From: Rebecca billardiae RCC1528 | Lineage: Eukaryota > Haptophyta | NCBI GenBank assembly: GCA_965240325.2 | Contig: OZ251238.1 | Coordinates: 310,001 to 374,000 of the forward strand | Length of the DNA stretch: 64,000 nucleotides | Reading direction: 5' to 3' | Shown: one piece after another, positions 20,531-28,916 of the stretch | Position numbering within the stretch: position 1 is the stretch's first letter | Layout of the letters: every line of letters begins with the position of its first letter | Made by a program: the position numbers and the translations under genes | Notes under the pieces: generated by a model | The model's input: only the letters and a program-made list of their open reading frames with translations | Told to the model about the DNA's origin: nothing | Database searches by the model: none

Positions 20531-20667
20531 TGTCATTTGCTCTGGTTCGAGTCGATGACCAATGATATGATATCATCCGCTTTTTTAAGGTTTTTAACGT
20601 TTTAACCACCCGGCCAAGCAAACACCCAAACACCCAACCCGTCCCTCAACTAGAGCCTTCGCCTCAC

Positions 20668-23600
20668 ATGCGCGCGGCGAAAGCGCGCCGGCGTGGCGGC
20701 CGCGCGCTCGCGGCGCTTGCGCTCGTGAGCGCGTGCCGTGCGCATCTAGTCGTGCGCGATGGCCCCGCGCAATTCCTCGGCCTCGAGCTTGTGGCCGGGC
20801 CGATGCGCTTCTCGCCCGCGCACTTTGACGTGCTCGCGCCGATGCTCGTCACGCGGCCGGGCGAGTGGGCGTACGACGCGTGCCCGCCGAGGTACATGGG
20901 CACGCGTGACCTGCGCGGCACGATCGTCGTGCACCTCAGTCCCGCCTTCGAGCGCTGCAGCCTCGAGCAGCACGCGCGCGGCGCGGGCGTGCTCGGCGCG
21001 CTTGGCTGGGCCGCGTTCAGCTTCGACGCGACCGCCGGCTTCGGGCGCGAGCCGGGCGGTATCCGGTACTGGAGCCACGCCGCCGACTCGCGCGACTTGC
21101 CCGAGCCCCCCGCCTTCGACCTGAACCAGCGCGCCGCGCTGCCGCTGATGACGCACCTGCGCGACCGCGGCGGCTCGGTGCGCGTGAGCGTGCGCCCGTC
21201 GCGCACGCCGTGGGAAGCGATGTGGGAGCACCCGCTGGCCATCGGCCTCGCCGCCGTCGTGGGCGTGCAGAGCGGGCTCAACGCGCTCTACGCCGTTTTC
21301 GCCCTCGCCCGCGTCATGCGCGACGTGGGTGGCCCCCGCATCGACGTAGCGCAGGCGGCCCTCGCGCTCGAGGCCGCGGCCAACGGCGGGCGCGTCGCCG
21401 CGCAGCTCAACCCGTTCCTCCGGCTGCGCTGGTACGACTACGAGACGGCGCTGCGGCTGCAGCTCGTGCCGGAGGTGCTGAGCACGTGCGCGACCGCGCT
21501 GCTACTCGTCTTCGTCGCGCAGGCCGCCGCCAACGCCGGCCTCGCCTCGCTGCGCGTGACGCGCCCCGCGTACCAGCGCGCGCTGTGCGCGCTCGTGCTC
21601 GCGCTGAGCGGGCTGCTCGCCGCGGCCGAGGTGACACGCGCGCTGGGCGCGCGGCTGCTCGGCGCGAACTCCCTGCGGGTCGTAATGGTTGCGGGCGCGA
21701 CCCTCCCGCTCGTCGTGGTGGCCGTCGCGCTCCACGCCGACCGCATGATCCGGCGCTCGCTCGCGGACGCGCCCGCGCTGCTCGTGCGCGCGCTGCTGTG
21801 GCGCGTGCGCACCTCGCTGCTGCTCTCGTGCCTCGCGGCCGGCGTGGGCGCCGCGTTCCCGATCGCGTACGTGCGGCCGTGGGTGTGCGTCGGCGTCTTC
21901 ACCGCGTACGCCTGCCTCTCCAACGCCACCTCGTACGTCCAGATCAGCGCCGTCGTCGGCTCCACGTCCCGCTTCAGCCCGCTAGCCAAGGCGGCGCGCG
22001 CGCTCGGCTCGCCCTGCGCGCCGCGGCTGCAGCATCTGCGGCCCGACCGAGGCCCGACCTCGTACGCCGGAGGGCGCCGCGTAGGGGCAAGCTCGGCGCG
22101 TGTCGGGCCGGACGCCCCCCTGACCGGCGTCGTGGGGCGTTTTGAGCCCGCCCGCCCCCCACGCGTGTCGAGCCGGACGCCCTCGCTGCGGGGGGGCTTC
22201 CCGGGTGGCGCATCGCGCGTGCGCGCGGCCAGCGTGGACCTCGGCGCAGAGGACGAGCTGTCGCCGCGCGGTGACGAGGGGCATTTGCTTCTGGGCGTGC
22301 AGCTGCGCCACCTCGAGGCGTGGTGCGACGAGCATGGCGTCACGCACGACATGACCTCCGCCGAGGTCGGCCGCATGGTCGCCGCGCTCACGCGCGAGAG
22401 CGGCCAGTCACTCGCCGAGGCGCACGCGCACGTGCGGCTGCCGGACGGCACCGGCGCGGTGGGCGAGGCCAACCTCTTCGTCAGCCACGCGCAGGCGTGC
22501 TCGTTCCGCCAGCTGCTCAGCGCGGTGCGGCTGCACGCCGCGTTCTGCAACCTCGACGAGCGCTCGCTGTTCCTCTGGCTCGACCTCGCGACCATCCGGC
22601 AGCACGACGTGCAGGCCGGCATCCGGCACATTGGCAATGTGATCTCGAGGATCGGCAGCATGGTGCTCGTGCTCGACCCGTGGCACTCGGCCGTCTCGCT
22701 CGGCCGTATGTGGTGCCTGTACGAGGTGGTGCAGTGCCGGCTGCACCCGCACGTCGAGCTGCAGCTCGCGCTGCCGCCCTCCGAGCTGGGCGACTTCCTC
22801 GCCGCGCTCGACAACGACGCGTCGCGCGTGCTCAAGACGCTCTCCTCCTTCGACTGCCGCACGGCCGCCGCGAGCGTCGCGGACGACCGGCAGCGGATCC
22901 ACGAGCTGATCGTCGCCACGTTCGCGCCGCCGAGCGAGCGCCCCAGCTCGCGGATGGCCCGGCACCACCTCAGCGCTGTGTCCAGCGCGGTCGCGGACGC
23001 GCTGAACCAAGCGAGCTTCCGCGCGCCCGGCTCCTCGACGAGCGCTGCGCGCTCGCGCGAGTGTGACGGTGCGGCGCTCGACGCGTTCAACGCGGAGGTG
23101 CGCAAGGCGCTGCTGCGCGCGCTCTCGCTCGCAAGCTGGCGCGGCGTCGGGCCGGCGCACTCGTCAAGGCGGTGCTCGCACTCGGACTCGCAGTCTGGGC
23201 CACCGCCCACCTCGTCCTCCGGGTCACGCTCCAACTCGCCATCCCCCGCCTCGACTCGCAAGTTCCCCCCACTCGGCCTTCGCTCCAACCCCAGCACACC
23301 CGCCATCCCACGGCGGCAGCCGCCGGACGACGCGGTGGCGTTGCCGCGCGCCGACGCGAGCCCGCCCGGCCAGGCGCAGCGCGCGATGTCGGAACCACAT
23401 GCGTGCGCCGACGGCAGCAGCAAAGGTATGGGCACCTGCACGGCCGCGGTGGGGCTAGTGGGCGCGGAGCGTTCGCACTCGATGCCATCGCCTGCGACGC
23501 GCGCAGCCGGCAGTGTGTCGGCCTTGCCCGTCGCAGCCGAGCCTACGCGAGGCCAAGCGGGCTTTGCTGATGGTTCCGATGCGCGCGCCGGCGGGCACGG

Positions 23601-23820
23601 CGAGATGCAGCACGACCTCGGGTCGCTGCGGGCAGCCGCGGGGCGCTCGCTACAGCGCGCTCTCGTCAGCGGCGTGGTGCGCGCAAAGAGGCGACCTCAA
23701 GGCGGCGCCCCCATCGCCGCTGTCGTCAGCCTCCCGGACAGCGGTTCGTCTGTCCTCCCCCGCCTCAGAGCACTCGCCGTCTCGCCTGTCGCGCGGGCCC
23801 CGCAGCCTCATGGCGACTGA
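20668..23820 (+). CDS. Receptor-like protein: signal peptide, PA-like ectodomain, 7 TM, cytoplasmic TIR-like domain
   Basis: This is a single-exon, 1050-residue protein. A signal peptide (ALAALALVSACRA) precedes an ectodomain of about 165 residues whose RDLRGTIVVHLSPAFERCS and following HARGAGVLGALGWAAF resemble protease-associated (PA) folds. Seven hydrophobic segments follow between about residues 190 and 430. A disordered Arg/Ser linker leads to a TIR-like module at about 600-710: NLFVSHAQACSFRQLL, SLFLWLDLATIRQHD, IGSMVLVLDPWHS and LGRMWCLYEVVQC. The WCLYE motif aligns with the WCLDEL motif of plant TIR domains, where the glutamate is catalytic. The C-terminal 280 residues are Ser/Pro-rich. 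The likely location is the plasma membrane, with the TIR-like part inside. Ligand and activity are unknown. Confidence 0.7.
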   Translation: MRAAKARRRGGRALAALALVSACRAHLVVRDGPAQFLGLELVAGPMRFSPAHFDVLAPMLVTRPGEWAYDACPPRYMGTRDLRGTIVVHLSPAFERCSLEQHARGAGVLGALGWAAFSFDATAGFGREPGGIRYWSHAADSRDLPEPPAFDLNQRAALPLMTHLRDRGGSVRVSVRPSRTPWEAMWEHPLAIGLAAVVGVQSGLNALYAVFALARVMRDVGGPRIDVAQAALALEAAANGGRVAAQLNPFLRLRWYDYETALRLQLVPEVLSTCATALLLVFVAQAAANAGLASLRVTRPAYQRALCALVLALSGLLAAAEVTRALGARLLGANSLRVVMVAGATLPLVVVAVALHADRMIRRSLADAPALLVRALLWRVRTSLLLSCLAAGVGAAFPIAYVRPWVCVGVFTAYACLSNATSYVQISAVVGSTSRFSPLAKAARALGSPCAPRLQHLRPDRGPTSYAGGRRVGASSARVGPDAPLTGVVGRFEPARPPRVSSRTPSLRGGFPGGASRVRAASVDLGAEDELSPRGDEGHLLLGVQLRHLEAWCDEHGVTHDMTSAEVGRMVAALTRESGQSLAEAHAHVRLPDGTGAVGEANLFVSHAQACSFRQLLSAVRLHAAFCNLDERSLFLWLDLATIRQHDVQAGIRHIGNVISRIGSMVLVLDPWHSAVSLGRMWCLYEVVQCRLHPHVELQLALPPSELGDFLAALDNDASRVLKTLSSFDCRTAAASVADDRQRIHELIVATFAPPSERPSSRMARHHLSAVSSAVADALNQASFRAPGSSTSAARSRECDGAALDAFNAEVRKALLRALSLASWRGVGPAHSSRRCSHSDSQSGPPPTSSSGSRSNSPSPASTRKFPPLGLRSNPSTPAIPRRQPPDDAVALPRADASPPGQAQRAMSEPHACADGSSKGMGTCTAAVGLVGAERSHSMPSPATRAAGSVSALPVAAEPTRGQAGFADGSDARAGGHGEMQHDLGSLRAAAGRSLQRALVSGVVRAKRRPQGGAPIAAVVSLPDSGSSVLPRLRALAVSPVARAPQPHGD

Positions 23821-24180
23821 CAATGCGAGCGTCACTGGCGCTGAGCAGGGTCACTGATGACGCCCAGCGCCTCCACGTGAGTCCACGCGGGCGCGGCCGG
23901 GCCGGCCGGCGACGACTACACTGACAGACCGGACGCGCGCATGATGACGCAATGATGCCAGCAATAATGATGGCCAAGTATAGGCGCAATATTTATTTGC
24001 CAATAATCGTCCGCCGGCCATCGGCATCGCGCTGCCCCACGGCGGGCGGAGCCCCTGGCCCGCCCTGGCCGCCCTGGCGCTGGGCGGCGCGGTACGGCCG
24101 GGCGACGGCTGACTCACCGCATCCGGCATGCGCATGGCATCATCATCATCCCGGAATCGTACAGCATGCATCAGCGCAGT
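23821..24180. other. Intergenic, no gene seen
   Basis: This is the 3' flank of the receptor gene leading into the microsatellite. It contains CATCATCATC-type short repeats near 24137. No coding signal is supported. Confidence 0.45.
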
Positions 24181-24217
24181 ATTATATATATATATATATA
24201 TTATATGTATATATATA

Positions 24218-24316
<99 letters not shown>

Positions 24317-24317
24317 C

Positions 24318-24372
<55 letters not shown>

Positions 24373-24402
24373 GAGAGAGAGTCAGAGAGAGAGAGAGAGA
24401 GT
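24181..24402. repeat. Compound (AT)n-(GA)n microsatellite
   Basis: About 130 bases of alternating AT (to about 24313), with an internal palindrome around TATATGTATATATATATACATATA, are followed by about 85 bases of GA repeats with a few interruptions. The tract can extrude cruciforms and is likely to be length-polymorphic. Confidence 0.95.
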
Positions 24403-25309
24403 CAACGATCGGCCGGATGATGCGTCATCAGAGTGTGAATCTGGCAGCTGGCTTGCCCGAGCAGCGTGCGCGTGTCACCGAGATCGAATCTGCGGTAACT
24501 TTGATGAGCCTCCTTGATGAGCGGACACGGCTGGCATACTGCAGCTTTGTCACCGTCCAATAAGCATAGAAGATGAATACGACCGCTGCCGGCCATTTGT
24601 ACTCCAGGTACCCCCATCAATGTATGATCGACCGGCTGTAGATGAGAAAGCCAATCGATGAGCTGGAATATTGCTGGGCGACCGAGTTCGTCGTCATTGA
24701 TGCATCATAGAGGCGTGTATGATGCTTATTATGGCGGGAATGGTGAGCGCGCTTGTGGTGGTTGCTCCGCCAGAACGATGAATCGTTTGTATCTGCCGTG
24801 CTGTAGTCGAGCAGGTGTAGCGCGCTTCTTAGCCGCTTCACCAGCGGTCGAGGCCGGCTCAGCTGGAGGCGCGGGGTGCCGAGGCAAGGGGCTGCAGCAA
24901 GCGGGCGACGGTGCGTCGAGGTCGATAATAGCCAATTGGATCGTGGCCCTGACGAAGCTTAGTACGACGCAGCGGGCAGGGCAAAGTCGATCGGCGGGTA
25001 GTATGGCCACGTATACTTCTCGCCAGCGGACACAATCGATTATTGTGCCATCAATAACACCACATATATATGTCGCTGTCGTTAGGCAACTACCAGGCGG
25101 CCTGTGCGCAATCGTCCTGCCTGACACTCGATGACATCATCGAGATTCGAGTGTCAGGCGGCCCAGATGCGAGATGGACCGCGACGGTGGCATGACAATA
25201 TTCCCGTTCCGATCGATTCAGATCGACGACTCAGAGTAGCGGCTGCTGCTCGTGCCTGCTGCCTGCCCCAACGTCCACCCAGCGTGTACAGCGTGCGCCA
25301 CACGCACGC
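24403..25309. other. Intergenic, no supported gene
   Basis: This is moderate-GC sequence with scattered short ORFs on both strands, none of which has recognisable domains or local codon bias. It lies downstream of both flanking genes, so it is a convergent region holding 3' ends. Confidence 0.45.
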
Positions 25310-26149
25310 TCAGCTGGTCTTCTGCTTCGCCGTCTTGGCCGCGCCGGCCGAGAGCGCCTCGAGCGCCTCGAGCACGAAGCCCTTGAGCAGCGCCCACACG
25401 ACCACCAGCTCGTACACGCCGCGCCCGCGCACGCACGCCGACTCGCCCTCGCATGGGTGCAGCGCGCCGAAGTAGTAGGCGAGGGAGCACGCGAGGGAGA
25501 AGGCGAAGGAAGTACCCAGCGCATCGTCCGCATTCGCGAGGCCCGCCGAGAGGCCGTGCTTCACGAAGAGCCGCAGGATGCCGCCGCCGAGGTTGATCGA
25601 CATCGCGCACAACACCGGGAACGTGACCGCGCCCTGCGGCACGCGCGCGTAGGCGACCTCCATGTAGTTGAGCCCCGTCGTGAAGGCGTCGATCACGCCC
25701 ATCGAGTCGAGCACGCGGAGGACGAGCCTGTGGCCCAGCATCCTGTACACGATGTCGCCTGGCGAGAAGGTGACGAGTGAGTAGCACAGCACGTGCACCG
25801 GGAAGATGGTGGCATGCGTGAAGGCGCTCGGCGGCTGGTTCATGAAGAGGATGTTGACGATGACGTTGCCGCCCATGGCGAACAGCACGAAGCACGCGAA
25901 CACGCCTGTGAGCCAACCGGGCTGCTCTGACAGCGGCAGCGCTTCACGCCACCGGCGGTAGGCGATGGCGGCCGAAAACGCGTTGCCCCACTGGAGAGGC
26001 CAGGGGTACGAGGTGCGCGCGGCCGTGACGACCGAGGCCATCGGCTCGGCGGCGATGCGCGCAATGTCACCCACCAGCCATGCTGCCGTGTCCACCGCCA
26101 GGATCGCGCCAGCCTCGACGGCGGCCGCTGCGTAAGCTACCACGGCCAT
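25310..26149 (-). CDS. TRIC-type trimeric intracellular cation channel
   Basis: This is a 279-residue protein starting at the ATG complementary to 26147-26149; an open upstream extension to 26359 lacks coding character. Multiple membrane segments are present. The core block WLTGVFACFVLFAMGGNVIV with a following NILF, the PGDIVYR loop, and GLNYMEVAYARVPQG match the TRIC fold in order. In TRICs the last block corresponds to GVNHAHSKYPNG, which binds lipid. Length and topology agree with eukaryotic TRICs (about 230-300 residues). Family members supply K+ counter-current during Ca2+ release from the ER. A Lys-rich C-terminus (AKTAKQKTS) would suit ER retention. The assignment is by pattern, without alignment. 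Confidence 0.72.
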   Translation of the reverse strand: MAVVAYAAAAVEAGAILAVDTAAWLVGDIARIAAEPMASVVTAARTSYPWPLQWGNAFSAAIAYRRWREALPLSEQPGWLTGVFACFVLFAMGGNVIVNILFMNQPPSAFTHATIFPVHVLCYSLVTFSPGDIVYRMLGHRLVLRVLDSMGVIDAFTTGLNYMEVAYARVPQGAVTFPVLCAMSINLGGGILRLFVKHGLSAGLANADDALGTSFAFSLACSLAYYFGALHPCEGESACVRGRGVYELVVVWALLKGFVLEALEALSAGAAKTAKQKTS

Positions 26150-26643
26150 TCGTATTGATGACGTGATTACCGCGGGCCTCGTGGGTGGCGAATCGCGGCG
26201 ATTTCCGTTCGCCCCGGTGATGAGCCGGAATGTCGTCCGGACCACCACAGGACAGGCACGACATGTAGTAGTTATGGTACAGCTAGCTACGCTGCTACGC
26301 CTACTACCGCCCTTGCCCTGACCCAGCAGCTGCAGCGCTGTCGCTCTCCTCTGCGGCAAAGACCATCAAAGTTGAGATAGCGAGGCTACGAAACCGCGCC
26401 AAAATGTACGGATATGAATATCTAGTGATGACTCAATGAGTGGCTTGTCCTTGAGCAGACATGCTGATATAAAGTGTGACTGATGCCAGTCCGATCGACA
26501 AACTGACTGAGCTTGATCGACAACTTAATGCAGTGCCAGTGGCCGGCAGGCTGCCGCGGTCGTCCCGGACCCGGTCGACACCGCCGGGGCGAGGCCGCGA
26601 GGGGCCGCGGCGGCAGCGGACGCTCGCGCCAGCGAGCGCGGCC

Positions 26644-27972
26644 TCACGCGTCGTGCCGCCCCCTGCGCCTGCGCCGGTGCGATCTGTCATCGTCCTCGTC
26701 GTCGTCAGCGCCTGCGGCGCTGTCCGGCGGCGGCGTGGCGCTCATCAGGCTCTCCGTGTGCTCAGCGTCGAGCGCGGCGAGCTTGGCGGGCACCGCGCTC
26801 TCGCGGGCCCACCAGAAGCCCGCGTCGAGCTCGGCGGTGTACAGCTCGCGCAGCTCCTCCCCCAGCGCCGCGCGGCTCACCTCGTCCACCTCGCCCTCGT
26901 CCACGTACCGCGCCTTGAGCACCGCCTCCTCCTCGCCCACGAACGCCTCGAACACGCGGACGGTGTCGTTGCGCCGCTGCACCTCCCAGTGCACGCGCAT
27001 GCCCGCGGCGTGCGCGAGGATGGGGAGCTGCAGCCGCAGGGCCTCGCGCCAGAGCCACCAGCGGCGGAACGCGCCCTCGCTCCGCGCGAGCATGCGCCCG
27101 TCCAGCGCCGCGCTCACCACCAGCTGCCGCGCGCTCAGCCGGCGGTTGACGTCGTCGATCGTCGCGTCGACCAGCCGGCCGTACCGCAGGCCGAGCTCGG
27201 CGACCTTGAGGCGGCGGTAGCTCGAGGCGCCGGGCTGGGGCGGCGCGTCGGCGGAGCACTCGTCGCCCCACACCGGCAGGTCGCCGTCTGCCGCCTCCTC
27301 CTCCTCCGGCTCCGGCTCGCGGCGACGCCGCAGCTGGCGGCGCGGCGGCGAGACGAGCTTGCTGGCCGAGGGCAGGCTGAGGCCATGGCCGGCACTGTCG
27401 AGGCGCGCGCGGCAGTGCATCGACCAGAGCACGGCCTGCAGGTCGTCGGCGCCCACTTCCGCCGAGTCGTCGGCGTCGTCGTGCACCTGCGCGTAGAAAA
27501 TCACGTCCCGCACCGACGAGCGCATGCACACGCCGTGCGGGATCGTCGCGGACAGCACGACGGCCGCGCAAAAGTCGGGCAGCTCAATCTCGCGGCCGCC
27601 GTCGTACGCGACGAGGCTGGAGAGGTCCTCGAAGACGCTGAGCGCGCGCGAGAGCGTCGCCGGCTCGGTGATGTCGTCACCATTCGTCGTCTCCAGGGTG
27701 ATCACCAGCGTGTCGTCGTGGCCGGCGAGCGCCGGGTCGTCGCCCAGCGCGCCGCCCGTCTCGGGCGCGTGCGCCCCAATCATGTGCGCGGGCAGGACGA
27801 GGAGGAGGACGACGCCTGGGATGAAGGTGCACACGAGGACAATGGCGAATATGGTCCAGAATAGGCCGCCGCCCTTCCTCGGCTCGTCATCCTCCGCAGC
27901 ATCGGCGTCCTTCGCGCCCTTCGCCGGGGCCTCCTCGTCGTCGAAAGTTGGGCTGGCGTCCACTCGCGACAT
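26644..27972 (-). CDS. Single-TM acidic protein of unknown function
   Basis: This is a 442-residue single-exon protein. An acidic N-terminal tail of about 35 residues precedes one hydrophobic segment (LFWTIFAIVLVCTFIPGVVLLLVL), giving a type II or signal-anchor topology. The remainder is hydrophilic, with a Glu-rich stretch near residue 220 and regularly spaced Trp residues (AFRRWWLWREAL). The C-terminus is a run of Asp followed by Arg. I do not recognise a domain. Its start lies 185 bases from the divergently transcribed small plastid gene, so the two may share a promoter. Confidence 0.6.
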   Translation of the reverse strand: MSRVDASPTFDDEEAPAKGAKDADAAEDDEPRKGGGLFWTIFAIVLVCTFIPGVVLLLVLPAHMIGAHAPETGGALGDDPALAGHDDTLVITLETTNGDDITEPATLSRALSVFEDLSSLVAYDGGREIELPDFCAAVVLSATIPHGVCMRSSVRDVIFYAQVHDDADDSAEVGADDLQAVLWSMHCRARLDSAGHGLSLPSASKLVSPPRRQLRRRREPEPEEEEAADGDLPVWGDECSADAPPQPGASSYRRLKVAELGLRYGRLVDATIDDVNRRLSARQLVVSAALDGRMLARSEGAFRRWWLWREALRLQLPILAHAAGMRVHWEVQRRNDTVRVFEAFVGEEEAVLKARYVDEGEVDEVSRAALGEELRELYTAELDAGFWWARESAVPAKLAALDAEHTESLMSATPPPDSAAGADDDEDDDRSHRRRRRGRHDA

Positions 27973-28157
27973 GATGTTGTTATTGCTCGGTCGCTGCGCA
28001 CTCTCAACTCGTGGCAGGCAAAAGCCAAAATCTGGCCAGCCGTCTTTTAACGTTCAAGTCCGTCCGGGAGGCACCGGACTCGCAGGTGCGCTCGCTCGGA
28101 GAGACGTCGAGCCACACTGAGCAAGCCAGCCGTGCAGCGTGCTGGTGGGGTGGGACG

Positions 28158-28454
28158 ATGGCGGTCCCCCGCTCGATGATGAGCGCCCTCTTCCTCGTCA
28201 TCAATGCGCACATTCTGACTGCCTTCCGCGCGCACCCGGCCAAGTTTACCGCCGTGCGCCCCTGCAGCTTGTCGATGCGGCCCATCGCCATTTCTCAGCC
28301 TGCGCCACAGCTCGGCTCCCTCGTCTCCATGAACGGCGATGACGAGGGTGGCCCAGACATGTTTGTCGTGTACTTCGTCGCCATTTCTGTCGCAGGCTAC
28401 GTCGGTATCATCCTATACGAGTTCCTGCGCCTCAAGCTCACGGGGCAAATATAG
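28158..28454 (+). CDS. Small plastid-targeted single-TM protein (98 aa)
   Basis: I chose the ATG at 28158 because it gives a textbook secondary-plastid presequence. A signal peptide (MMSALFLVINAHILTAF) ends at an AF-type cleavage context, followed by a basic transit-like stretch. The mature part is short and acidic with one membrane span near the C-terminus (MFVVYFVAISVAGYVGIIL) and a basic tail. A frame extension upstream to 28011 has no start support. Small single-span proteins of this form occur in photosystem and thylakoid complexes, but I cannot name this one. Confidence 0.58.
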   Translation: MAVPRSMMSALFLVINAHILTAFRAHPAKFTAVRPCSLSMRPIAISQPAPQLGSLVSMNGDDEGGPDMFVVYFVAISVAGYVGIILYEFLRLKLTGQI

Positions 28455-28916
28455 CGCAGGACGGCGCAGCCATTTCTCCGCAGGAACGGCACCACTCGGC
28501 GACTCAGATCGGGAGAATGGCTCCGGGCAGACCGCCGCGCGGTGGCAGATCGGCAGGCTGCAACCCACGTCCAAGATGAGCACTCCGGCCGACGCGCACG
28601 AGCAGCAAGTTGCACGCTTTCGCGCCGCGAGGCTATGCGCGGCATGCGGATCTACGAGGGACAGCCGCGAGGTGCGGCGCAGTGCGCTAGGCCAGCCCGA
28701 TTATCGGGCGTCGGCGGTCGGCGAGGGCCACCGGGCCGCAGCGGCGCAGCTACTTACTCGGTCCATACGGTACAGTATGGGGGTAGCTTTCTTGATTGGA
28801 ATCTCAAGATTCACATAGGACATCAAGAAATAGACAAATAGTGGGTTGCTTGCCACTGGCGCTTGGCGCCGCCATCGCCTGATCAAGAGCAGCAACCAGG
28901 CAGGCAGGCGGCCAGC
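28455..28916. other. Intergenic, no supported gene
   Basis: This contains a short frame opening at 28576 (MSTPADAHEQQ) that shows no domain and no continuation. It is probably the 3' UTR of the small plastid gene plus the promoter of the channel gene. Confidence 0.4.

Larger units (their letters stand above)
18735..20549. mobile_element. Non-coding insertion flanked by a 21-bp direct repeat
   Basis: The same 21 bases occur at 18735-18755 and at 20529-20549, as in a target-site duplication. Between them lie two identical 270-base direct repeats, a 64-base minisatellite, and a further duplicated segment (about 55 bases, starting AAGTTTGGGCCGAGC near 18757 and 19386). No reverse transcriptase, transposase or poly(A) tail is seen. 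Long variable target duplications suggest retrotransposition (a LINE-, SINE- or Penelope-like non-autonomous copy), but recombination between pre-existing repeats could give the same picture. The long minus-strand frames here are repeat artefacts. Confidence 0.55.

Noticed and set aside
20536-20560. GGTTCGAGTC resembles a Pol III B-box / tRNA T-loop
   Set aside because: No pairing T-arm, anticodon arm or acceptor stem can be drawn around it; it arises at the junction of the 21-base repeat with flanking DNA.
28576-28818. Short ORF starting MSTPADAHEQQ
   Set aside because: No homology is recognised, it ends in low-complexity sequence, and it lies in the UTR-like gap between two supported genes.
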